A stretch of DNA of 64,000 bases from Phytophthora sp. 'mugwort' (GCA_033558025.1 JAUCEF010000007.1:5580001-5644000); one strand, 5' to 3'; shown: positions 1-11,300, numbered from the stretch's first letter. A program made the numbers and translations. Notes: generated from the letters alone by a model not told the origin.

Positions 1-1
1 G

Positions 2-1726
2 CGGCAGAGTCGACACCTGATTCTGGACGAGATGTCGGCTGCGGCTCAAGAAAGTCAAGACTTCGAAGCTGCATACGTCGTGAATTCAGTGGGAGAAATG
101 CCGACCACGTTCAAGTCGGCGATGGAATCCAGCGACGCAGTCAAGTGGAAGGAGGCGTGTGACTCGGAGGTCGAGTCGCTCCGCAAGAACGAGACGTGGA
201 TCCTCGTGCCGCTGCCAAAAGGACGCAAGGCAATCGGCAACCGATGGGTGTTCCGTGTGAAGGAGAACCAGGCTGGAGAGATCGAACGGTTCAAGGCGCG
301 CCTGGTGGCCAAGGGATTTTCGCAGAAGTACGGCATCGACTACGACGAGACTTTCGCGCCAGTGGCCAAGTTCACGTCGATCAGGATCCTGCTCAGTCTG
401 GCGGCCAAGTACAATCTCATGGTGCACCAGATGGATGTCAAGACAGCTTTCCTGAACGGTTTGTTAGACGAAGACATCTACATGGCACAGCCGGACGGCT
501 ACATCGATGAAAAGCACCCGGACTATGTCTGTCAGCTCAAGCGGTCTCTTTACGGTTTAAAGCAGTCGCCGCGGATGTGGAACAAGACCATCGACGACCT
601 CATGCTCAAGCTAGGGTTCAAGAAGTGCGAGTCTGACCACTGCATCTACTTCAAGCGTGACGACCAAGACATGATCTTCGTGGCGCTATATGTCGACGAC
701 CTGATCCTCGCAAGTAACAACGACAAGCTGCTCAAGTCGACGAAGAAGGCGCTCAGTGACCGTTTCGAGATGACGGACCTGGGCCAGCTCAAGTACTTCC
801 TCGGCATGGAAATCGATCAAGATGTGACGACAGGGAAGGTGTCGATGCGGCAAACCAAGTTTGCGAAAGACATTCTGGAGAAGTTCAACATGGAGAAGAG
901 CAACCCTGTTAAGACGCCACAGGATCCGGGCCTCAAGCTGACCAAGGCCATGTGCGAGGGCGGCTGCAAGCACGACGAGACCATGGTAAACGTGCCATAC
1001 CGGAACGCTGTGGGATGCCTCATGTATCTCATGGTAGGCACACGCCCGGACCTCGCAGCAGCAGTGGGAGTTCTCAGCCAGTTTGCAGCAGACCCATGCC
1101 CGACACACTGGCAGGCGCTCAAGAGGGTCTTCAGGTACATTCAAGGCACGAAGACGCACGGCATCGAGTTTCAAGCGAGCTGCGACGACGGACCCCAAGG
1201 CTATTCAGATGCCGACTGGGCTGGAGACATCGAGTCAAGAAGAAGTACAAGTGGCTACGCGTTCATGATGAATGGCGGATGCATCAGCTGGAGGAGCAAG
1301 AAGCAGCGGACAGTGGCGCTGTCTTCGACGGAAGCTGAGTACATGGCGCTATCGGAAGCGACACAAGAGGCGGTGTGGCTTAAGGTGTTCCTGTGCGAGC
1401 TCGGCGAGATGACAAGCGATGAAGCAATCAAGATCTACGAGGACAACCAAGGCTCCATCGCGTTGGCCAAGAATCCCGAATTCCACAAGCGCACCAAGCA
1501 CATCGACATTCGCTACCATTTCGTGCGCGAGAAGGTGGAAGACGGTCAAGTGGTGCTGCAGTATGTTTCGACAACCGACATGCTGGCGGACATCATGACG
1601 AAGCCAATCTCTGCGACGCAGTTCAGTGTGCTCCGGAGCAAACTCGGCATCGAAGCGCTGAAGGCTGTCGAGTCGAGTGGGAGTGTTGTCAAGGAGACGT
1701 CTCGATCAGCTGCTGTATACCGGTAG
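2..1726 (+). CDS. Family A (A1) pol fragment: reverse transcriptase and RNase H
   Basis: Open frame entering from the left edge and covering the RT and RNase H of a copia Gag-Pol. It carries RT motif A (DVKTAFLNG), the catalytic YVDD near 690, the RNase H motif SDADWAGD near 1207, the STEAEYMAL helix and the EDNQGSIAL motif typical of copia RNase H. No stop interrupts it, and the TAG lies 43 nt inside the 3' LTR, so the last 14 residues are LTR-encoded. Gag, protease and integrase would lie left of the window; by analogy with the next units they are probably present there without a 5' LTR. The A1 RT differs clearly from the A2 and A3 RTs further right. Confidence 0.9.
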   Translation, partial: RQSRHLILDEMSAAAQESQDFEAAYVVNSVGEMPTTFKSAMESSDAVKWKEACDSEVESLRKNETWILVPLPKGRKAIGNRWVFRVKENQAGEIERFKARLVAKGFSQKYGIDYDETFAPVAKFTSIRILLSLAAKYNLMVHQMDVKTAFLNGLLDEDIYMAQPDGYIDEKHPDYVCQLKRSLYGLKQSPRMWNKTIDDLMLKLGFKKCESDHCIYFKRDDQDMIFVALYVDDLILASNNDKLLKSTKKALSDRFEMTDLGQLKYFLGMEIDQDVTTGKVSMRQTKFAKDILEKFNMEKSNPVKTPQDPGLKLTKAMCEGGCKHDETMVNVPYRNAVGCLMYLMVGTRPDLAAAVGVLSQFAADPCPTHWQALKRVFRYIQGTKTHGIEFQASCDDGPQGYSDADWAGDIESRRSTSGYAFMMNGGCISWRSKKQRTVALSSTEAEYMALSEATQEAVWLKVFLCELGEMTSDEAIKIYEDNQGSIALAKNPEFHKRTKHIDIRYHFVREKVEDGQVVLQYVSTTDMLADIMTKPISATQFSVLRSKLGIEALKAVESSGSVVKETSRSAAVYR

Positions 1727-2037
1727 GATACCGGTATGACCTTCACTCAGTGGCATCGCAATCATCCTGTGATTACGAGACGAAGATTACGTCACGGTGT
1801 TTATGGGACGGTGTTTACGCCACGGACGATTACGCCATGGGTGGGTACAAGATTGTGGGTACATGATGGGCTCTACGTGGCACTCCCTGATTGGCTGAAG
1901 TAACTCAGTATCCAGTAGAGAATCCAGTAGAGTGTACCCAGTAGGTAGAACTGTAGGCTTAGAGGTAGCAAGGAGTTTGCGAACTAAGGACCTAAATCAA
2001 TCACTTTGCATTTTGCCATCAAGTGACCAAGCCTTTT
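1684..2037 (+). repeat. Family A LTR, long type (354 bp), unit 1
   Basis: Starts TGTTGTCAAGG after a purine-rich GTGGGAG tract and ends AAGCCTTTT. The start is fixed by copies that interrupt other elements (28495, 28958), the end by 21493, 33674 and this junction. It contains the ATACCGGTA-type palindromes around the pol stop, three CCAGTAG repeats and the Inr/FPR promoter near its 3' end. The right flank is family B RNase H sequence, so the element sits in a B copy. Confidence 0.93.
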
Positions 2038-2418
2038 AGCAAGAAGCAGTCAAGTGTTTCGCTGTCTACGAGCGAGGCGGAATACATCGCGCTCAGTCTG
2101 GCGATCCAAGAAGGCAAGTGGATTCATCGCCTGCTATGCGAGATTTTGGCGGCTGCCAACGAGACTGGACCCGAGCTCAAGATCCGCGAAGACAACCAGT
2201 CGTGCATCAAGATGACGAAGAACCCAGTGAACCATGGTCGCGCCAAGCACATCGACATCAAGTACCATCACATCCGTGATGAGGTCAAGCGCGGCGAAGT
2301 CAAGCTCGAGTACTGCGAGACTTCTATCATGCTGGCGGACATCATGACCAAGGCACTGCCAGGACCGCGCCACACAGATCTGACGGCGTCCCTCGGTATC
2401 CACGCGTGTTCGCATTGA
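2038..2418 (+). pseudogene. Family B RNase H tail, 5'-truncated by an A LTR
   Basis: Encodes the last 126 codons of family B Gag-Pol, from SKKQSSVSLSTSEAEY to the terminal TGA. It includes the RNase H EDNQSCIKM motif and the AKHIDIKYHHIRDE stretch. The frame is open, but everything upstream is cut off by the A LTR ending at 2037, so it cannot make an enzyme. A polypurine tract (GAGGGGGCG, 2417-2425) follows the stop and leads into the B LTR. Compared with the copy ending at 23833, the last residues differ (HACSH against RGTSH), marking a separate B lineage. Confidence 0.9.
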
Positions 2419-2425
2419 GGGGGCG

Positions 2426-2769
2426 TATTGAGGGTTGCCAGGTTTTGGTACTGTGTACCAGTAACCGGTTAACCCGAACCGGTCCAACACGATCCCGCGA
2501 TGCTTACGGTACGTTGTTTACGCAACCGATGATTAGACGAGTAGGATGATTGGACGAGTGCGGAGTGTTGGTGATTGGATGCACCAAATGATTGGATGCA
2601 GGGCTGCATATCTATGTGGTAGACTAGGTAGTGTAAGCTCCGATAAATCAATCACTTTCGAATCTTCCTTCTTCAGCTCAAGTGGTCTTCACTCCGGTCC
2701 TCGCACCCAAGTGCAGAACTCCCTTCGCTCCGTCCAAGCTTCACTTATCAAGATCCATACCTTTTATCA
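2426..2769 (+). repeat. Family B LTR, B1 type (344 bp), plus
   Basis: Begins TATTGAGGGTTGCC right after the polypurine tract and ends CCTTTTATCA. The B1 type has GTACTGTGTACCAG where B2 has GTATCAGTTATTAG. It carries the ACCGGTT-type palindrome near the 5' end and TCACTTT, an Inr candidate, about 110 bp before the 3' end. The right flank is minus-strand B gag, so this B copy had entered another B copy. Confidence 0.9.
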
Positions 2770-2988
2770 CAGTCCGAAAGCGATGTTGCTCAACTTGACG
2801 TAGTCGTCCTTGGCCCGCGAGTCCGTGTAGCTTGGCGTCGTCTCACGGTTCACGACATGCCACATCGACTTGGTCAGGAACACGCCACGCATGTAGCGGT
2901 TCCACGTCGCGTAGTTGTCTCCGTTGAACTTGTCAATGGAGACCTTGGTCGAGGCGTCTTGGGCAGAGGACATGGTGCTTGGGCTCAT
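2770..2988 (-). pseudogene. Family B gag stub (first 73 codons), minus
   Basis: Reads leftwards from the ATG at 2988 ([20 protein letters not shown]...) to ...SNIAFGL, where the B1 LTR cuts it. This is the N-terminal part of the UBN2/copia-type Gag. The start codon lies inside the primer-binding site (reverse complement 2981-2992), directly next to the 5' LTR. The rest of this Gag-Pol is not attached here. Confidence 0.9.
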
Positions 2989-2992
2989 AACC

Positions 2993-3342
2993 TGATGAAA
3001 GGTATGGATCTTGGACACGAAGCTTGTACGAAGCGGAGGGAGGGACGTCGCAGACGGCGGGACCGGAGCGAAGGCACTTGAGGGGTAGAATGAAGATTCG
3101 AAAGTGATTGAATTGTTGGAGCTTACACCCTACTGTTATAGACACGCGACCCTGCGTCCTATCACCTAGTGCATCTAATCAACCATCACTCACCGGTGTT
3201 CGTCCAATCATCCTACTCGTCTAATCATCGGTGGCGTAAACAACTTACCGTAATCACCATAATCAACGTGGGTTCGGATTGGACCGGTTCGGGTTAACCG
3301 GTTCACGGCTAATAACTGATACCAAACCGGTAACCGTCAATA
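2993..3342 (-). repeat. Family B LTR, B2 type (350 bp), minus
   Basis: Reads TGATGAAAGG...CCGTCAATA on the plus strand. It is the 5' LTR of the minus-strand B copy whose gag stub ends at 2988. It is followed by CCTGT of family A, half of a 5-bp target duplication whose other half is at 24191-24195. Confidence 0.92.
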
Positions 3343-6300
3343 CCTGTCACTACTGTGGCGAGCACGGACATTGGATCGCCAAGTGTCCGGTGCGAATCCG
3401 CGAGAACGCGGAGCGGCAGAGGCCGCAACGAGCGAATGTCGCGCAGAGTGAAGATGACTCTGGCGACTTCCTCTTCTCGGTTGGTGGTAACACGGGTGCC
3501 TCCAAGTCGAATGGAGTGTGGCTGGTCGACTCAGGTGCGACGCAGCACATGACGTACTCGAAGGAGTACATGAAGAACTACAAGAAGATCTCTCCGGTGG
3601 ATGTGCATCTCGCGGACGACGGTGTGGTTCAGGCTGTGGGGTCCGGCGACATTGTGATGTCGATGAAGACCCCGCGCGGCATGAAGAAGGGTGTACTCAC
3701 GAACGTGTGGCACATTCCGAAGCTGTCGCGCAACCTGTTTTCGGTTGGTCGGTTCACTAAGGACGTCGGGCCAGTTATCTTCGAGAGCGACGGGTGCTTC
3801 GCTGAAACGAAGAGTCTCAAGTGGAAGCTCGGCGCTCGTGAGGGCAAAGGACTGTTCAAGCTGTGCATGACTCCGATGATGCCTGACGAGGCCAATGCGG
3901 CAAGTTCGAAGGATCGCCAAGGGGACACCACGTCGTACCTCTGGCACCTTCGACTTGGTCACATCGGCCATGGCGGTCTAGACGCCATCGTCAAGAAGGA
4001 CTACGGTGTTGGTATCGACATGGCGTCGGTGAAGCAGTGGGAGCTGTGCGACGGATGCTCACTCGGCAAGCAAACGCGAGTAAGCTACATGAAGACGTCG
4101 CCAAACCGTGCCAAGCAAGTGCTAGAAGTCGTACACAGTGATGTATGCGGTCCCATGCAGACGCCGACCTTTGGAGGCAAGCGCTATTTTGTCACGTTTA
4201 TCGATGACAAGTCGCACTTCTGTGTGGTGTACTTGCTGCGCAACAAGTCCGAGGTGGCCGACAAGTTCGCGCAATTCGTCGCGTTAGCTGAGACCCAGAC
4301 TGGCAAGCGCGTGAAAATGCTGCGGAGCGACAACGGCGGCGAGTACACTTCGGGTGAGATGGCCAAGTTCTGTGCGGACCGTGGTATCATGCAGAAGTTC
4401 ACGCCGCCATACACGCCTCAGCTGAACGGAGTCGCCGAGCGCATGAACCGGACGTTGGTGGAGTGTGCGCGTTGCATGCTGGAACATGCTGGATTGCCCA
4501 AGACGTATTGGGGTGAAGCTGTCGTGACAGCTACGTTCCTCCGTAATCGGTGTCCGACGCGTGCCATCAACCACGACAAGTCGCCGCACCAGGTTTGGAC
4601 AGGCAAGAAACCGCTGCTAGCGAACCTCAAGGTGTTCGGTTGCCACGCGTACGTGCACGTGCCGAAGGAGAAGCGCACCAAGTTTGACGCTCGGTCGGTG
4701 CGCTGTCGGTTCCTGGGATACTCGGAGCATGAGAAAGCGTACCGTTTCGAAGAAACCAAGAGCGGTCGCGTGCTGGTGAGCCGCGACGCGCAGTTTATGG
4801 AAGACGTCTTCGACAGTGGGAGACGTGACTACCATCAGAGGGAGGTGGTGGTCATTCAAGATGAAGAGACGACGGATCAAGATTCGTTGCAGTCGGATGA
4901 AGACGACAAAGAAGAAGAAGACGAAGAAGCAGCGCGGGACGAAGGTTTTGAACCAGGCAGCAAGCGACACCCGCGGACGCAGTCGCTGGAAGAAGCTGTG
5001 GAAGTTCCAAGTGCCAAGCGGCAGAGTCGACACCTGACTCTGGACGAGATGTCGGCTGCGGCTCAAGAAAGTCAAGACTTCGAAGCTGCATACGTCGTGA
5101 ATTCAGTGGGAGAAATGCCGACCACGTTCAAGTCGGCGATGGAATCCAGCGACGCAGTCAAGTGGAAGGAGGCGTGTGACTCGGAGGTCGAGTCGCTCCG
5201 CAAGAACGAGACGTGGATCCTCGTGCCGCTGCCAAAAGGACGCAAGGCAATCGGCAACCGATGGGTGTTCCGTGTGAAGGAGAACCAGGCTGGAGAGATC
5301 GAACGGTTCAAGGCGCGCCTGGTGGCCAAGGGATTTTCGCAGAAGTACGGCATCGACTACGACGAGACTTTCGCGCCAGTGGCCAAGTTCACGTCGATCA
5401 GGATCCTGCTCAGTCTGGCGGCCAAGTACAATCTCATGGTGCACCAGATGGATGTCAAGACAGCTTTCCTGAACGGTTTGTTAGACGAAGACATCTACAT
5501 GGCACAGCCGGACGGCTACATCGATGAAAAGCACCCGGACTATGTCTGTCAGCTCAAGCGGTCTCTTTACGGTTTGAAGCAGTCGCCGCGGATGTGGAAC
5601 AAGACCATCGACGACCTCATGCTCAAGCTAGGGTTCAAGAAGTGCGAGTCTGACCACTGCATCTACTTCAAGCGTGACGACCAAGACATGATCTTCGTGG
5701 CGCTATATGTCGACGACCTGATCCTCGCAAGTAACAACGACAAGCTGCTCAAGTCGACGAAGAAGGCGCTCAGTGACCGTTTCGAGATGACGGACCTGGG
5801 CCAGCTCAAGTACTTCCTCGGCATGGAAATCGATCAAGATGTGACGACAGGGAAGGTGTCGATGCGGCAAACCAAGTTTGCGAAAGACATTCTGGAGAAG
5901 TTCAACATGGAGAAGAGCAACCCTGTTAAGACGCCACAGGATCCGGGCCTCAAGCTGACCAAGGCCATGTGCGAGGGCGGCTGCAAGCACGACGAGACCA
6001 TGGTAAACGTGCCATACCGGAACGCTGTGGGATGCCTCATGTATCTCATGGTAGGCACACGCCCGGACCTCGCAGCAGCAGTGGGAGTTCTCAGCCAGTT
6101 TGCAGCAGACCCATGCCCGACACACTGGCAGGCGCTCAAGAGGGTCTTCAGGTACATTCAAGGCACGAAGACGCACGGCATCGAGTTTCAAGCGAGCTGC
6201 GACGACGGACCCCAAGGCTATTCAGATGCCGACTGGGCTGGAGACATCGAGTCAAGAAGAAGTACAAGTGGCTACGCGTTCATGATGAATGGCGGATGCA

Positions 6301-6743
6301 TCAGCTGGAGGAGCAAGAAGCAGCGGACAGTGGCGCTGTCTTCGACGGAAGCTGAGTACATGGCGCTATCGGAAGCGACACAAGAGGCGGTGTGGCTTAA
6401 GGTGTTCCTGTGCGAGCTCGGCGAGATGACAAGCGATGAAGCAATCAAGATCTACGAGGACAACCAAGGCTCCATCGCGTTGGCCAAGAATCCCGAATTC
6501 CACAAGCGCACCAAGCACATCGACATTCGCTACCATTTCGTGCGCGAGAAGGTGGAAGACGGTCAAGTGGTGCTGCAGTATGTTTCGACAACCGACATGC
6601 TGGCGGACATCATGACGAAGCCAATCTCTGCGACGCAGTTCAGTGTGCTCCGGAGCAAACTCGGCATCGAAGCGCTGAAGGCTGTCGAGTCGAGTGGGAG
6701 TGTTGTCAAGGAGACGTCTCGACCAGCTGCTGTATACCGGTAG
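3343..6743 (+). CDS. Family A gag C-end/protease/integrase/RT/RNase H, open but lacking Gag N-part
   Basis: Uninterrupted frame of about 1,130 codons from the Gag zinc knuckle (CHYCGEHGHWIAKC, about 3349-3390) to the TAG inside the 3' LTR. Protease DSGA is at 3528-3539. Integrase HHCC lies about 3940-4075, and its acidic residues lie in VVHSD (about 4130), RSDNGGEY (about 4325) and GVAERMN (about 4430). A Glu/Asp-rich linker spans about 4855-4950. RT motif A is near 5445, YVDD at 5706-5717 and RNase H SDADWAGD near 6220. The frame stays open upstream into the antisense B LTR but has no ATG there, and the first in-frame ATG is only in the protease. Gag N-part, PBS and 5' LTR are missing, so autonomous transposition is not expected. 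The integrase half is A2-like and the RT half is A1. Confidence 0.9.
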
Positions 6744-7054
6744 GATACCGGTATGACCTTCACTCAGTGGCATCGCAATCATCCTGTGATTACGAGACGA
6801 AGATTACGTCACGGTGTTTATGGGACGGTGTTTACGCCACGGACGATTACGCCATGGGTGGGTACAAGATTGTGGGTACATGATGGGCTCTACGTGGCAC
6901 TCCCTGATTGGCTGAAGTAACTCAGTATCCAGTAGAGAATCCAGTAGAGTGTACCCAGTAGGTAGAACTGTAGGCTTAGAGGTAGCAAGGAGTTTGCGAA
7001 CTAAGGACCTAAATCAATCACTTTGCATTTTGCCATCAAGTGACCAAGCCTTTT
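6701..7054 (+). repeat. Family A LTR, long type, unit 2
   Basis: Same boundaries and flanks as 1684-2037, shifted by 5,017 bp: purine tract on the left, family B RNase H on the right. One visible difference is CTCGACCAGC against CTCGATCAGC, which changes one LTR-encoded Pol residue from Ser to Pro. Confidence 0.92.
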
Positions 7055-7435
7055 AGCAAGAAGCAGTCAAGTGTTTCGCTGTCTACGAGCGAGGCGGAAT
7101 ACATCGCGCTCAGTCTGGCGATCCAAGAAGGCAAGTGGATTCATCGCCTGCTATGCGAGATTTTGGCGGCTGCCAACGAGACTGGACCCGAGCTCAAGAT
7201 CCGCGAAGACAACCAGTCGTGCATCAAGATGACGAAGAACCCAGTGAACCATGGTCGCGCCAAGCACATCGACATCAAGTACCATCACATCCGTGATGAG
7301 GTCAAGCGCGGCGAAGTCAAGCTCGAGTACTGCGAGACTTCTATCATGCTGGCGGACATCATGACCAAGGCACTGCCAGGACCGCGCCACACAGATCTGA
7401 CGGCGTCCCTCGGTATCCACGCGTGTTCGCATTGA
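7055..7435 (+). pseudogene. Family B RNase H tail, unit 2
   Basis: Unit-2 counterpart of 2038-2418: 126 codons of the RNase H C-terminus with the same 5' truncation by the A LTR and the same HACSH ending. The polypurine tract follows at 7434-7442. Confidence 0.88.
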
Positions 7436-7442
7436 GGGGGCG

Positions 7443-7786
7443 TATTGAGGGTTGCCAGGTTTTGGTACTGTGTACCAGTAACCGGTTAACCCGAACCGGT
7501 CCAACACGATCCCGCGATGTTTACGGTACGTTGTTTACGCAACCGATGATTAGACGAGTAGGATGATTGGACGAGTGCGGAGTGTTGGTGATTGGATGCA
7601 CCAAATGATTGGATGCAGGGCTGCATATCTATGTGGTAGACTAGGTAGTGTAAGCTCCGATAAATCAATCACTTTCGAATCTTCCTTCTTCAGCTCAAGT
7701 GGTCTTCACTCCGGTCCTCGCACCCAAGTGCAGAACTCCCTTCGCTCCGTCCAAGCTTCACTTATCAAGATCCATACCTTTTATCA
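7443..7786 (+). repeat. Family B LTR, B1 type, plus, unit 2
   Basis: Counterpart of 2426-2769; GATGTTTACGG near 7519 replaces GATGCTTACGG of unit 1. It joins minus-strand B gag at 7787. Confidence 0.9.
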
Positions 7787-8005
7787 CAGTCCGAAAGCGA
7801 TGTTGCTCAACTTGACGTAGTCGTCCTTGGCCCGCGAGTCCGTGTAGCTTGGCGTCGTCTCACGGTTCACGACATGCCACGTCGACTTGGTCAGGAACAC
7901 GCCACGCATGTAGCGGTTCCACGTCGCGTGGTTGTCTCCGTTGAACTTGTCAATGGAGACCTTGGTCGAGGCGTCTTGGGCAGAGGACATGGTGCTTGGG
8001 CTCAT
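7787..8005 (-). pseudogene. Family B gag stub, minus, unit 2
   Basis: Same 73-codon N-terminal Gag stub as in unit 1, with start at 8005 inside the PBS (7998-8009). It differs by missense changes, for example NGDNHATW for NGDNYATW and KSTWHVV for KSMWHVV. Confidence 0.88.
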
Positions 8006-8009
8006 AACC

Positions 8010-8359
8010 TGATGAAAGGTATGGATCTTGGACACGAAGCTTGTACGAAGCGGAGGGAGGGACGTCGCAGACGGCGGGACCGGAGCGAAGGCACTTGAGG
8101 GGTAGAATGAAGATTCGAAAGTGATTGAATTGTTGGAGCTTACACCCTACTGTTATAGACACGCGACCCTGCGTCCTATCACCTAGTGCATCTAATCAAC
8201 CATCACCCACCGATGTTCGTCCAATCATCCTACTCGTCTAATCATCGGTGGCGTAAACAACTTACCGTAATCACCATAATCAACGTGGGTTCGGATTGGA
8301 CCGGTTCGGGTTAACCGGTTCACGGCTAATAACTGATACCAAACCGGTAACCGTCAATA
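8010..8359 (-). repeat. Family B LTR, B2 type, minus, unit 2
   Basis: Counterpart of 2993-3342, again abutting CCTGT of family A at 8360. A few substitutions separate it from unit 1, near 8203-8213. Confidence 0.9.
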
Positions 8360-11300
8360 CCTGTCACTACTGTGGCGAGCACGGACATTGGATCGCCAAG
8401 TGTCCGGTGCGAATCCGCGAGAACGCGGAGCGGCAGAGGCCGCAACGAGCGAATGTCGCGCAGAGTGAAGATGACTCTGGCGACTTCCTCTTCTCGGTTG
8501 GTGGTAACACGGGTGCCTCCAAGTCGAATGGAGTGTGGCTGGTCGACTCAGGTGCGACGCAGCACATGACGTACTCGAAGGAGTACATGAAGAACTACAA
8601 GAAGATCTCTCCGGTGGATGTGCATCTCGCGGACGACGGTGTGGTTCAGGCTGTGGGGTCCGGCGACATTGTGATGTCGATGAAGACCCCGCGCGGCATG
8701 AAGAAGGGTGTACTCACGAACGTGTGGCACATTCCGAAGCTGTCGCGCAACCTGTTTTCGGTTGGTCGGTTCACTAAGGACGTCGGGCCAGTTATCTTCG
8801 AGAGCGACGGGTGCTTCGCTGAAACGAAGAGTCTCAAGTGGAAGCTCGGCGCTCGTGAGGGCAAAGGACTGTTCAAGCTGTGCATGACTCCGATGATGCC
8901 TGACGAGGCCAATGCGGCAAGTTCGAAGGATCGCCAAGGGGACACCACGTCGTACCTCTGGCACCTTCGACTTGGTCACATCGGCCATGGCGGTCTAGAC
9001 GCCATCGTCAAGAAGGACTACGGTGTTGGTATCGACATGGCGTCGGTGAAGCAGTGGGAGCTGTGCGACGGATGCTCACTCGGCAAGCAAACGCGAGTAA
9101 GCTACATGAAGACGTCGCCAAACCGTGCCAAGCAAGTGCTAGAAGTCGTACACAGTGATGTATGCGGTCCCATGCAGACGCCGACCTTTGGAGGCAAGCG
9201 CTATTTTGTCACGTTTATCGATGACAAGTCGCACTTCTGTGTGGTGTACTTGCTGCGCAACAAGTCCGAGGTGGCCGACAAGTTCGCGCAATTCGTCGCG
9301 TTAGCTGAGACCCAGACTGGCAAGCGCGTGAAAATGCTGCGGAGCGACAACGGCGGCGAGTACACTTCGGGTGAGATGGTCAAGTTCTGTGCGGACCGTG
9401 GTATCATGCAGAAGTTCACGCCGCCATACACGCCTCAGCTGAACGGAGTCGCCGAGCGCATGAACCGGACGTTGGTGGAGTGTGCGCGTTGCATGCTGGA
9501 ACATGCTGGATTGCCCAAGACGTATTGGGGTGAAGCTGTCGTGACAGCTACGTTCCTCCGTAATCGGTGTCCGACGCGTGCCATCAACCACGACAAGTCG
9601 CCGCACCAGGTTTGGACAGGCAAGAAACCGCTGCTAGCGAACCTCAAGGTGTTCGGTTGCCACGCGTACGTGCACGTGCCGAAGGAGAAGCGCACCAAGT
9701 TTGACGCTCGGTCGGTGCGCTGTCGGTTCCTGGGATACTCGGAGCATGAGAAAGCGTACCGTTTCGAAGAGACCAAGAGCGGTCGCGTGCTGGTGAGCCG
9801 CGACGCGCAGTTTATGGAAGACGTCTTCGACAGTGGGAGACGTGACTACCATCAGAGGGAGGTGGTGGTCATTCAAGATGAAGAGACGACGGATCAAGAT
9901 TCGTTGCAGTCGGATGAAGACGACAAAGAAGAAGAAGACGAAGAAGCAGCGCGGGACGAAGGTTTTGAACCAGGCAGCAAGCGACACCCGCGGACGCAGT
10001 CGCTGGAAGAAGCTGTGGAAGTTCCAAGTGCCAAGCGGCAGAGTCGACACCTGACTCTGGACGAGATGTCGGCTGCGGCTCAAGAAAGTCAAGACTTCGA
10101 AGCTGCATACGTCGTGAATTCAGTGGGAGAAATGCCGACCACGTTCAAGTCGGCGATGGAATCCAGCGACGCAGTCAAGTGGAAGGAGGCGTGTGACTCG
10201 GAGGTCGAGTCGCTCCGCAAGAACGAGACGTGGATCCTCGTGCCGCTGCCAAAAGGACGCAAGGCAATCGGCAACCGATGGGTGTTCCGTGTGAAGGAGA
10301 ACCAGGCTGGAGAGATCGAACGGTTCAAGGCGCGCCTGGTGGCCAAGGGATTTTCGCAGAAGTACGGCATCGACTACGACGAGACTTTCGCGCCAGTGGC
10401 CAAGTTCACGTCGATCAGGATCCTGCTCAGTCTGGCGGCCAAGTACAATCTCATGGTGCACCAGATGGATGTCAAGACAGCTTTCCTGAACGGTTTGTTA
10501 GACGAAGACATCTACATGGCACAGCCGGACGGCTACATCGATGAAAAGCACCCGGACTATGTCTGTCAGCTCAAGCGGTCTCTTTACGGTTTGAAGCAGT
10601 CGCCGCGGATGTGGAACAAGACCATCGACGACCTCATGCTCAAGCTAGGGTTCAAGAAGTGCGAGTCTGACCACTGCATCTACTTCAAGCGTGACGACCA
10701 AGACATGATCTTCGTGGCGCTATATGTCGACGACCTGATCCTCGCAAGTAACAACGACAAGCTGCTCAAGTCGACGAAGAAGGCGCTCAGTGACCGTTTC
10801 GAGATGACGGACCTGGGCCAGCTCAAGTACTTCCTCGGCATGGAAATCGATCAAGATGTGACGACAGGGAAGGTGTCGATGCGGCAAACCAAGTTTGCGA
10901 AAGACATTCTGGAGAAGTTCAACATGGAGAAGAGCAACCCTGTTAAGACGCCACAGGATCCGGGCCTCAAGCTGACCAAGGCCATGTGCGAGGGCGGCTG
11001 CAAGCACGACGAGACCATGGTAAACGTGCCATACCGGAACGCTGTGGGATGCCTCATGTATCTCATGGTAGGCACACGCCCGGACCTCGCAGCAGCAGTG
11101 GGAGTTCTCAGCCAGTTTGCAGCAGACCCATGCCCGACACACTGGCAGGCGCTCAAGAGGGTCTTCAGGTACATTCAAGGCACGAAGACGCACGGCATCG
11201 AGTTTCAAGCGAGCTGCGACGACGGACCCCAAGGCTATTCAGATGCCGACTGGGCTGGAGACATCGAGTCAAGAAGAAGTACAAGTGGCTACGCGTTCAT

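Noticed and set aside
3279..3342. Novel fusion protein starting in the antisense B LTR
   Set aside because: The only start-like codon there is TTG; no ATG precedes the knuckle, and unit 3 has an upstream stop. Chance openness is enough.
2426..3342. Inverted-repeat DNA transposon formed by the facing B LTRs
   Set aside because: The two LTRs are of different types, each joins its own internal sequence, and no transposase lies between them; nested B insertions explain it.
4855..4950. Acidic Glu/Asp linker as a separate gene or regulatory domain
   Set aside because: It is the usual low-complexity spacer between integrase and RT; only length variation is seen (for example two residues shorter near 52640).
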